From positions 1 through 18,351 of the forward strand of contig JAEZJJ010000096.1 in NCBI GenBank assembly GCA_023436395.1: DNA of 18,351 nucleotides, in the 5' to 3' direction. The position numbers and the translations under genes were made by a program. This document shows, in pieces, positions 1 to 5,564 of this stretch; within the stretch, counting starts at the first letter, position 1; each line of letters begins with the position of its first letter. Under the pieces are notes generated by a model, which saw only the letters and a list, made by a program, of their open reading frames with translations, did not search any database and was not told the origin of the DNA. The DNA comes from Bacillota bacterium (GTDB lineage: Bacteria > Bacillota > Clostridia > Lachnospirales > Cellulosilyticaceae).

Positions 1-202
1 GACCAGTAGCCCCTACAGGGCCAGTGGGACCGGTAGGACCAGTAGGACCAGTAGGACCAGTGGGACCTTTAGGACCGGTAGGACCAGTAGGACCCTTAGG
101 GCCAGTAGGGCCAGTAGGACCTTTAGGACCAGTAGGACCCTTAGGGCCAGTAGGACCAGTAGGACCTTTAGGACCAGTGGGACCTTTAGGACCGATGGGA
201 CC
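1..202 (-). repeat. 9-bp tandem array encoding Gly-Pro-Thr/Lys collagen triplets
   Basis: About 22 consecutive collagen triplets are encoded by near-identical 9-bp units; on the plus strand they read as variants of GGACCAGTA, GGACCTTTA and GGGCCAGTA. The array continues past the left edge. Long open frames on either strand here, including Gly-Pro-rich ones on the plus strand, are by-products of the repeat. Such arrays commonly differ in copy number between strains. Confidence 0.85.
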
Positions 203-406
203 CGGAATACAGCAACAACAAGAATCATAGCTATCATGAGAACAATCATCATGACGACAGCCATCATGAGAGCAATCATCATGACGACAGCGATCATGAT
301 TACAGTGATTTATAGAGTGTTTTTTGCATGTAGATTTACATCTTTGGTTACTAGATTGTTCCTTATCAGTGAAACATGTACATTTTCTTCCATAGTTATG
401 AGACAT
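1..406 (-). CDS. Collagen-like protein with Cys/His-rich head, partial (3' end outside window)
   Basis: The minus-strand frame is open from the ATG at 404-406 to the window edge (135 codons, no stop) and is preceded by AGGAGGA five bases upstream. Residues 1-68 are a hydrophilic head with 13 Cys (9, 11, 23, 27, 35, 40, 45, 50, 55, 63-66) and 8 His. Inside it, residues 37-58 repeat a five-residue His-Asp-x-Cys-Arg/Ser unit, ending in a Cys-Cys-Cys-Cys run at 63-66. From residue 69 to the edge the chain is uninterrupted Gly-x-y triplets, almost all Gly-Pro-Thr or Gly-Pro-Lys, which is the collagen triple-helix pattern. No signal peptide or membrane segment is visible. Bacterial collagen-like proteins of this type (BclA family) often form filaments on the exosporium of spore formers; a spore-surface place is my inference. 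The head could bind metal or cross-link through disulfides. The frame is certain; the function is not. Confidence 0.85.
   Translation of the reverse strand, partial: MSHNYGRKCTCFTDKEQSSNQRCKSTCKKHSINHCNHDRCRHDDCSHDGCRHDDCSHDSYDSCCCCIPGPIGPKGPTGPKGPTGPTGPKGPTGPKGPTGPTGPKGPTGPTGPKGPTGPTGPTGPTGPTGPVGATG
231..290 (-). repeat. Two 30-bp direct repeats coding the His-Asp-x-Cys segment
   Basis: Positions 231-260 and 261-290 differ at only about two bases, and a third partial copy starts at 291. Each unit encodes ten residues made of two His-Asp-x-Cys-Arg/Ser pentads. The head of the collagen-like protein therefore grew by tandem duplication in register with its pentad. Confidence 0.8.
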
Positions 407-463
407 AGAAATCCTCCTGTTCTAAATTGGATTTGTACATAGAAAATAAGGGTATTACAAGAT

Positions 464-492
464 TATATTATGTATATAAGATAGAATAAGTG
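464..492 (-). promoter_or_regulatory. Candidate sigma-K-like promoter of the collagen-like gene
   Basis: Read on the minus strand, CATAATATA (472-464) matches the sigma-K -10 pattern CATAnnnTA, with a CAC trinucleotide (492-490) 17 bases upstream where the weak -35 AC element is expected. It lies about 60 bases before the start codon. This is a short pattern in AT-rich DNA, so chance is a real possibility; the product type is what makes a mother-cell promoter plausible. Confidence 0.3.
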
Positions 493-606
493 AGTATCGT
501 AAAGGGATTTATTGAATTATCTTAGCCAAGTTTAAAAATAGAATAAAAATATAAATAAATCAGACAAAATTATTGTTCTTCATGCTATATAGGTATGAAA
601 ATTGAG

Positions 607-636
607 TTGCTAGCTGGCAAGTTTGTTTGTTATATT
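607..636 (+). promoter_or_regulatory. Possible sigma-A promoter of the DJ-1/PfpI gene
   Basis: TTGCTA at 607-612 and TATATT at 631-636 are separated by 18 bases and lie about 70 bases upstream of the next gene. The -10 falls inside the perfect inverted repeat at 627-656. The match is moderate and the region is AT-rich. The rest of the 301-base gap at 407-707 holds only this promoter, the inverted repeat and the leader of the divergent collagen-like gene. Confidence 0.35.
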
Positions 637-656
637 TTATACTTAAAATATAACAA
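627..656. repeat. Perfect 13-bp inverted repeat with 4-base loop
   Basis: TTGTTATATTTTA (627-639) is followed by the loop TACT (640-643) and the exact reverse complement TAAAATATAACAA (644-656). No T-run follows on either strand, so it is not an ordinary intrinsic terminator. It overlaps the candidate -10 of the DJ-1/PfpI gene and ends 51 bases before its start codon. A protein-binding operator or a leader hairpin are both possible. Confidence 0.75.
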
Positions 657-707
657 TGGATTTTATATGAACTATAAGAAAGTGATTTTTATTAAAGGAG
701 GAAAAAA

Positions 708-1262
708 ATGAAAGTAGCAGTTTATTTTGGGACAGGTTATGAAGAAATAGAAGCATTATCAGTAGTGGATGTATTAAGAAGAGGTAAGGTAGAGGTACTG
801 ATGGTAGGTGTCAATGGCAAAACTGTAGTAAGTGGACGTGGCATAAGCTTGAATATGGATGCCGTTATAGAAGAAGTAGACCATTCCTTAATAGATATGA
901 TGGTATTACCAGGGGGAATACCAGGTGTTAATCATTTAGAAGCAAGTACGCTGCTCATAGAACAACTTAAAAATTTCAAAAAACAAAATAAGTGGATAGC
1001 TGCTATCTGTGCGGCCCCTAGTATTTTAGGGAAGGCTGGTTTGCTTGATGGAGAAAAGGGAACTTGTTATCCTGGGTATGAAGAAACACTTATAGGATGT
1101 AAGTATATGAGTCAAGGTGTGGTTCAAAGTGGAAAAATGATTACAGGTAAAGGGGCAGGATATTCCTTAGCATTTGCACTTGAGCTTTTAAAAGTTCTTA
1201 AGGGAGAAGAAATAGCACGTCAGGTTCAAGAAGCAATGCTTATAGGAGAGCAGACAAACTAA
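708..1262 (+). CDS. DJ-1/PfpI family protein (class I glutamine amidotransferase-like fold)
   Basis: This 184-residue protein shows the DJ-1/ThiJ/PfpI signature throughout. The N-terminal strand is followed by a YEEIEA motif whose Glu15 corresponds to DJ-1 Glu18. The nucleophile elbow IAAICAAPS places Cys101 at the site of DJ-1 Cys106, and PGG (68-70) supplies the oxyanion region. Family members have been described as stress chaperones, glyoxalase or deglycase-like enzymes, or oxidative-stress sensors, and the substrate here cannot be read from sequence. The length fits the YajL/DJ-1 subgroup. The start has a strong AAAGGAGG seven to eight bases upstream. The gene stands alone, is divergent from the collagen-like gene, and is closed by the fold-back at 1296-1387. 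The family call is very safe; the exact activity is unknown. Confidence 0.92.
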   Translation: MKVAVYFGTGYEEIEALSVVDVLRRGKVEVLMVGVNGKTVVSGRGISLNMDAVIEEVDHSLIDMMVLPGGIPGVNHLEASTLLIEQLKNFKKQNKWIAAICAAPSILGKAGLLDGEKGTCYPGYEETLIGCKYMSQGVVQSGKMITGKGAGYSLAFALELLKVLKGEEIARQVQEAMLIGEQTN

Positions 1263-1295
1263 TTTAAGGATTCTATAGTTTATAAAAAACAAAAA

Positions 1296-1387
1296 AAGAG
1301 TTGCTATGATATCTTCATAAAATCATTAACATGATAAGGCAATACCTTGGATCAGTTAATCATTAAAAGATAATCATAGCAACTTTT
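1296..1387. terminator. 92-nt long fold-back, probably a two-way terminator between converging genes
   Basis: Arms 1296-1310 and 1373-1387 pair over 15 bp (one G-U), continued by 1311-1315 with 1367-1371, 1325-1330 with 1355-1360, 1332-1335 with 1351-1354 and 1336-1339 with 1345-1348, ending in a five-base loop. A-rich sequence precedes it and TTTT ends it, so it could stop transcripts from both sides. It is much longer than a usual intrinsic terminator and nearly all of its length pairs, so a small palindromic mobile element is an alternative. Confidence 0.65.
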
Positions 1388-1415
1388 ATAATGGGATGTT
1401 CTTTCAAAAATCATC

Positions 1416-1853
1416 CTAGAAAACAGTAGTATGAATACGTTTAAAGACTTCCATAAGTTCTACATCTGAGATTAATTCAGTACCCATTTCTTCAAAAGCA
1501 CTTGTTACTTTATGTAGGTTTAACTTATAAATATCTGAAATCATTTGAGGGCTATAAGACTTATAGCCTTGATACTTCCACTGTTTAGTAATTAATTTAC
1601 AAATATCACTTGATAAATAGAAAATCACATGGAAAAAGGTAAGTGGATTCAGTTCTACAATGTCATTTTCTTTCATAGTGTTTAATAATTCGGTGAGTGT
1701 TACACCAAGAACAGATGCTGCCTCCTTGTTGGAGAATGGAGCCTCACTTGATTTTAAAAATAAGTCTATAGCTTCAAGTTTAGGACGTATAGTATTGGTA
1801 TAGATCTGGTCAAAACTTTGAAGTGAGACGCAGCTGCTTGTGTAATAATCCAT
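1416..1853 (-). CDS. Small protein of unknown function with HTH-like segment
   Basis: I do not recognise this 145-residue protein. It is mostly helical by composition, has two Cys (8 and one mid-chain) and no membrane segment or signal peptide. Residues 41-62 (from SNKEAASVLGV through LLNTM) read like a helix-turn-helix with the Gly of the turn at 50, so DNA binding is possible but not shown. The start at 1851-1853 has AGGAAGGA upstream with slightly long spacing. It is divergent from tig. Its promoter region holds a perfect inverted repeat (1883-1910), and an 11-base word from that repeat recurs in the tig leader, which would suit a small local regulator. The coding call is good; function is unknown. 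Confidence 0.75.
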   Translation of the reverse strand: MDYYTSSCVSLQSFDQIYTNTIRPKLEAIDLFLKSSEAPFSNKEAASVLGVTLTELLNTMKENDIVELNPLTFFHVIFYLSSDICKLITKQWKYQGYKSYSPQMISDIYKLNLHKVTSAFEEMGTELISDVELMEVFKRIHTTVF

Positions 1854-1882
1854 TATTTTAAATCCTTCCTAATATGAAATCT

Positions 1883-1914
1883 ATACTACAAAGTTATTAC
1901 ATAGTAGTATTATA
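1883..1914 (-). promoter_or_regulatory. -10 box and overlapping inverted repeat upstream of the HTH-like gene
   Basis: On the minus strand TATAAT (1914-1909) is a perfect -10 hexamer; I see no good -35 17 bases upstream. The perfect inverted repeat ATACTAC (1883-1889) / GTAGTAT (1904-1910), with a 14-base spacer, overlaps this -10. Its position suggests an operator or a leader hairpin of the HTH-like gene. Confidence 0.45.
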
Positions 1915-2038
1915 AGGGTAAAAGGCCTATAGAGGCTAGTTGAAATAGTTGGAATAAAAGTAGAAAACGGGTGTATGAAACTATGGAAAATTATGCAAAA
2001 TATAATTGACTATCAAGAAAATATTCGAAAATGCGATA

Positions 2039-2067
2039 TGGATTTTTTACCAAGGATATGATATAAT
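2039..2067 (+). promoter_or_regulatory. Sigma-A promoter of tig with extended -10
   Basis: TGATATAAT at 2059-2067 is an extended -10 (TGn plus a perfect TATAAT). The -35 position 17 bases upstream is weak (TGGATT, 2039-2044), which is typical when an extended -10 is present. The transcript would have a leader of roughly 70 bases before tig. I see no CtsR heptads (GGTCAAA repeats) or CIRCE element nearby. Confidence 0.65.
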
Positions 2068-2145
2068 AACGAAATGTTAGTTTAAAATGCTATATTTATG
2101 CAATGATACTACAAAGCAGGGAAACCTTAAGGAGGATAAATTTTA

Positions 2146-3444
2146 ATGAATACACAAGTAGAAGTAATGGAAAAAAGCCAAGTTAAACTTACAGTAGAGG
2201 TAGAGGGAGCAAAAGTTACAGCTGCAATTGATAAAGCTTATGAAGCGATGAAAAAAGACTTCAATATTCAAGGATTCCGTAAAGGGAAAGTGCCTCGTGC
2301 TATGATCGAAAAAATGTACGGCGTTGAAGTTTTCTTTAATAAAGCAGCAGATTTCTTAATTGATGAAACATTATTTGCGGCAATTGAAGAAAATAAAATT
2401 GATATTGCAGCACGTATTAGCCCAAATGGTTTAGAAGTAACAGAAATGTCTAAAGACGGTATGAAATATACAGCTATTATTACAGTAAAACCAGAAGTAA
2501 CACTTGGAGATTACAAAGGATTAAAAGTAGAAGTTGAAAAAGCAGAAGTAACTGATGAAGAAGTGAATGAAGCAGTTAATAAAGAAGCACAAAAAAATGC
2601 GCGTGAAATCACAGTTGAAGATAGAGCAGTAATGCCACAAGATAAAGTAACTATCGACTTCGAAGGATTTGTTGATGGCAATGCATTTGAAGGTGGAAAA
2701 GGAACAGATTATGATTTAGTAATTGGTTCAAAATCTTTCATTGACAATTTTGAAGATCAATTAATCGGTAAAAATATTGGTGAAGAAGTAGAAGTAAATG
2801 TAACTTTCCCAACTGAATATCATGTAGCAGACCTTGCAGGTAAACCAGCATTATTCAAAGTAGCTATTAAAGGTATCAAAGTAAATGAGTTACCAGAAAT
2901 TAACGATGATTTTGCAGCAGATATTTCAGAATTTGAAACATTAGCTGAATACAAAGAAGATCTTAAGGCAAAACTTCTTAAAGACAAAGAAGCAAATAGC
3001 AAAAATATCTTCGAACAACAAGCAGTAGAAAATGTAGTGGCTAATGCGACATTAGAAGTACCAGCAGCTATGGTTGAAGAACAAGTAGATAGAAATGTTA
3101 AAAACTTCTCAAACCGTATGACTTCTCAAGGTTTACAATTAGAACAATATTTACAATTTACAGGTCAAAGCATGGAAGCATTTAGAGAAAACTTTGCTAA
3201 AGATGCTGAGCACCAAATTAAAACACGTTTAGTTCTTGAAAAAATTGCTGAAGTAGAAAATGTAACTGTTTCAGAAGAAGACATTGATGAAGAATTAAAA
3301 ACAATTGCAGCTATGTACCAAATGCCATATGAAGAACTTAAAAAATCTTTTGCTAGCTACGAGCAAGAAGCTTTAACAGCAGATATTAAAGTTCAAAAAG
3401 CAGTAAAAGTAATTACAGAATCTGCAGAAAAAGTAGAAAAATAA
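2146..3444 (+). CDS. tig: Trigger factor, ribosome-associated chaperone
   Basis: Trigger factor docks at the ribosome exit tunnel through L23, shields nascent chains and has peptidyl-prolyl isomerase activity. The 432-residue length is typical. The N-terminal ribosome-binding domain carries the signature GFRKGKVPR at residues 43-51. An FKBP-type PPIase domain follows at about 155-245 (from VMPQDKVTIDFEGFVDG to IKGIKV), and the rest is the helical C-terminal chaperone domain. The start has TAAGGAGGA about eight bases upstream and the gene ends in tandem stops (TAATAA). It is followed 47 bases later by clpP in the common Firmicutes order tig-clpP-clpX. Identification is secure. Confidence 0.98.
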   Translation: MNTQVEVMEKSQVKLTVEVEGAKVTAAIDKAYEAMKKDFNIQGFRKGKVPRAMIEKMYGVEVFFNKAADFLIDETLFAAIEENKIDIAARISPNGLEVTEMSKDGMKYTAIITVKPEVTLGDYKGLKVEVEKAEVTDEEVNEAVNKEAQKNAREITVEDRAVMPQDKVTIDFEGFVDGNAFEGGKGTDYDLVIGSKSFIDNFEDQLIGKNIGEEVEVNVTFPTEYHVADLAGKPALFKVAIKGIKVNELPEINDDFAADISEFETLAEYKEDLKAKLLKDKEANSKNIFEQQAVENVVANATLEVPAAMVEEQVDRNVKNFSNRMTSQGLQLEQYLQFTGQSMEAFRENFAKDAEHQIKTRLVLEKIAEVENVTVSEEDIDEELKTIAAMYQMPYEELKKSFASYEQEALTADIKVQKAVKVITESAEKVEK

Positions 3445-3448
3445 TAAG

Positions 3449-3469
3449 TAGATAAAACTTATTTATCTA
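3449..3469 (+). other. Small hairpin between tig and clpP
   Basis: TAGATAAA (3449-3456) and TTTATCTA (3462-3469) form a perfect 8-bp stem with a five-base loop just before the clpP ribosome binding site. There is no T-run. It may be a processing or stability element that uncouples tig and clpP mRNA levels, or it may have no role. Confidence 0.35.
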
Positions 3470-3491
3470 AAGAGAGAAGGAGGCTACTAGA

Positions 3492-4073
3492 ATGAGTTTA
3501 GTCCCAATGGTTATAGAACAAACGAATAGAGGAGAACGTTCTTATGATATTTATTCTCGTCTATTGAAAGATCGTATCGTTATGTTAGGTGATGAGGTTA
3601 ACCATGTTACAGCTAACCTTATTGTAGCACAACTATTGTTTTTAGAAGCTGAAGATCCTGATAAAGACATTATGTTTTATATCAATAGTCCAGGTGGCTC
3701 TATAACAGATGGTATGGCTATTTATGATACAATGCAATATATTAAATGTGATGTGTCAACAATTTGTATGGGTATGGCAGCTAGTATGGGCGCCTTTTTA
3801 CTTGCTGGTGGAGCAAAAGGTAAGAGATTTGCCCTTCCTAATGCAGAAGTGATGATTCACCAACCATTAGGTGGTGCAAAAGGTCAAGCAACAGATATCC
3901 AAATTACAGCTGAGCATATCATAAAGACAAAAGAACGTATGAACCGTATGCTATCAGAGTTCACAGGTCAGCCTCTTGATGTTATTGCAAGAGATACAGA
4001 AAGAGATAACTGGAAAACCGCTGAAGAAGCAAAAGCATATGGATTAATAGACGCAATTATTACTTCTAGATAG
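3492..4073 (+). CDS. clpP: ATP-dependent Clp protease proteolytic subunit ClpP
   Basis: ClpP is the serine peptidase that forms the two-ring, 14-subunit degradation chamber and works with ClpX (next gene) or other Clp ATPases. The 193-residue length is normal. The catalytic triad is visible: Ser98 in GMAASMGAF, His123 in MIHQP and Asp172 in TERDNW. The glycine-rich INSPGGS strand is at 64-70. The first residues (MSLVPMVIEQ) match the usual start with its short, self-removed propeptide. AAGGAGG lies eight bases upstream. The gap to clpX is only 19 bases, so the two are surely co-transcribed. Confidence 0.98.
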   Translation: MSLVPMVIEQTNRGERSYDIYSRLLKDRIVMLGDEVNHVTANLIVAQLLFLEAEDPDKDIMFYINSPGGSITDGMAIYDTMQYIKCDVSTICMGMAASMGAFLLAGGAKGKRFALPNAEVMIHQPLGGAKGQATDIQITAEHIIKTKERMNRMLSEFTGQPLDVIARDTERDNWKTAEEAKAYGLIDAIITSR

Positions 4074-4092
4074 TTCAAAAAGGAGGTGTCAA

Positions 4093-5379
4093 ATGCCAAC
4101 AAAGTTTGATGATACAAAGCAACTCAGGTGTTCGTTTTGCGGTAAAACGCAAGAACAGGTAAAAAGACTTATTGCAGGTCCAAATGTGTATATTTGTGAC
4201 GAGTGTATTGAGTTATGCTCTGAGATTATAGAAGAAGAGCTTGAAGCTGGTTATGAAGATGATGAATTAGTTGATATGCCAAAGCCAAAAGAAATCAAAG
4301 CACATCTTGATGAATATGTTATAGGTCAAGAAGATGCTAAAAAGGCTTTAGCTGTAGCAGTCTATAATCATTATAAACGTATTTACAAGCAAAGTAAGAC
4401 AAATGATGTAGAAGTACAAAAAAGTAATATTCTACTTTTAGGACCTACAGGAACAGGTAAAACCCTTTTAGCACAAACACTTGCTAAAATGTTAAATGTA
4501 CCATTTGCTGTAGCGGATGCTACGTCTCTTACAGAAGCTGGGTATGTAGGTGAAGACGTAGAGAATATTCTACTCAAACTTATTCAAGCAGCCAACTATG
4601 ATGTAGAAAAGGCACAACTTGGTATTATCTATATTGATGAGATTGATAAGATTTCTAGAAAATCTGAGAATCCATCTATTACAAGAGATGTAAGTGGTGA
4701 AGGTGTACAACAAGCACTTCTTAAAATTATAGAGGGTACAGTAGCTTCAGTACCACCACAAGGTGGAAGAAAACATCCACATCAAGAGTTTATTCAAATT
4801 GATACAACTAATATTCTATTTATCTGTGGTGGAGCCTTTGATGGACTCGATAAAATCATTGAACGTAGAGTAGGACAAAAGAGTATGGGATTTGGTGCTA
4901 ACATTGTTAGTAAGAAAGAGAAGAGCGTAGGTGAACTCTTTAAGCAAATCGAACCTCAAGACCTTGTTAAATTTGGACTTATTCCTGAATTTGTAGGACG
5001 TATCCCATCTATTGTATCTCTTACTAATTTGGATAAAGAAGCTCTTATTAAGATATTAACAGAACCTAAAAATGCCCTTACAAAACAATATGAGCATTTA
5101 TTTGAGTTAGACGGTATTAAGTTAGAATTCGAAAAAGAAGCTTTAATTGCTGTAGCAGAACTTGCTATAGAGAGAGAAACTGGTGCTAGAGGCTTACGTG
5201 CAATTTTTGAAACAATGATGAGAAATATTATGTATGATGCACCTTCTATGGGAGATGCATTAGAGAAAGTTATTATTCATTCAGAAGTGATCAGAGAAGG
5301 TAAGGAGCCTACATTGGTTTACAAGGATAAGGTGAAGCCAAAGGAAAAAACTAAAAAAGCAAATAATGAATCAGCATAA
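4093..5379 (+). CDS. clpX: ATP-dependent Clp protease ATP-binding subunit ClpX
   Basis: ClpX is the hexameric AAA+ unfoldase that selects substrates and threads them into ClpP. The N-terminal zinc-binding domain has Cys13, Cys16, Cys35 and Cys38. The AAA+ module shows Walker A GPTGTGKT at 117-124, the GYVG pore-1 loop at 150-153, Walker B IIYIDEID at 178-185, the RDVSGEGVQ pore-2 segment at 198-206 and the GARGLR sensor-2 region. The ClpP-docking loop reads Met-Gly-Phe at 265-267, where Ile/Leu-Gly-Phe is usual. The length of 428 is normal. AGGAGG precedes the ATG and a strong terminator follows, closing the tig-clpP-clpX unit. Confidence 0.98.
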   Translation: MPTKFDDTKQLRCSFCGKTQEQVKRLIAGPNVYICDECIELCSEIIEEELEAGYEDDELVDMPKPKEIKAHLDEYVIGQEDAKKALAVAVYNHYKRIYKQSKTNDVEVQKSNILLLGPTGTGKTLLAQTLAKMLNVPFAVADATSLTEAGYVGEDVENILLKLIQAANYDVEKAQLGIIYIDEIDKISRKSENPSITRDVSGEGVQQALLKIIEGTVASVPPQGGRKHPHQEFIQIDTTNILFICGGAFDGLDKIIERRVGQKSMGFGANIVSKKEKSVGELFKQIEPQDLVKFGLIPEFVGRIPSIVSLTNLDKEALIKILTEPKNALTKQYEHLFELDGIKLEFEKEALIAVAELAIERETGARGLRAIFETMMRNIMYDAPSMGDALEKVIIHSEVIREGKEPTLVYKDKVKPKEKTKKANNESA

Positions 5380-5399
5380 GTGAGATTCATAAAATGATA

Positions 5400-5438
5400 A
5401 AAGGGTCGTTGCAAATCATGCAATGGCCCTTTGCTTTT
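5400..5438 (+). terminator. Intrinsic terminator after clpX
   Basis: Arms 5400-5413 and 5419-5432 pair over 14 bp with two G-U pairs and a five-base loop, followed by a T-rich tail (GCTTTTG). It separates the clp cluster from lonB, so lonB needs its own promoter. Confidence 0.85.
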
Positions 5439-5500
5439 GATTAATATCTTCCTTATTGAAGTAAATGTAAGATGAAATCATGAAGAAGATTATCTAGCTA

Positions 5501-5529
5501 GTATGGTTTTAGAATGCATTGGCAATACT
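5501..5529 (+). promoter_or_regulatory. Candidate forespore (sigma-F-like) promoter of lonB
   Basis: GTATG (5501-5505), a 15-base spacer, then GGCAATACT (5521-5529) fits the sigma-F pattern GYATA - about 15-16 - GGnnAnAnT, with one mismatch in the -35. It lies after the clpX terminator and about 35 bases before the lonB start. In Bacillus subtilis lonB is known to be transcribed in the forespore under sigma-F, which supports the reading. I see no convincing sigma-A promoter in the same gap. Confidence 0.5.
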
Positions 5530-5564
5530 TGTAAAGTAGAACAAGGTAAGCAGGAGGATATGGT

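Larger units (their letters stand above)
1883..2116 (+). repeat. 11-bp direct repeat ATACTACAAAG in the divergent tig region
   Basis: ATACTACAAAG occurs at 1883-1893 and again at 2106-2116, once in each leader of the divergent gene pair. The first copy includes the left arm of the inverted repeat described for the HTH-like gene. A shared protein-binding site is possible; chance recurrence in AT-rich DNA cannot be excluded. Confidence 0.4.

Noticed and set aside
13..297. Long hydrophobic Val/Leu-rich minus-strand frame and a Gly-Pro plus-strand frame over the collagen repeat
   Set aside because: Both are by-products of the 9-bp repeat. The minus-strand frame from ATG 406 has a ribosome binding site, a sensible collagen pattern and runs through the same DNA.
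2039..2145. CtsR or CIRCE heat-shock operator before tig or clpP
   Set aside because: No GGTCAAA heptad pair and no CIRCE inverted repeat are present upstream of tig, clpP or lonB.
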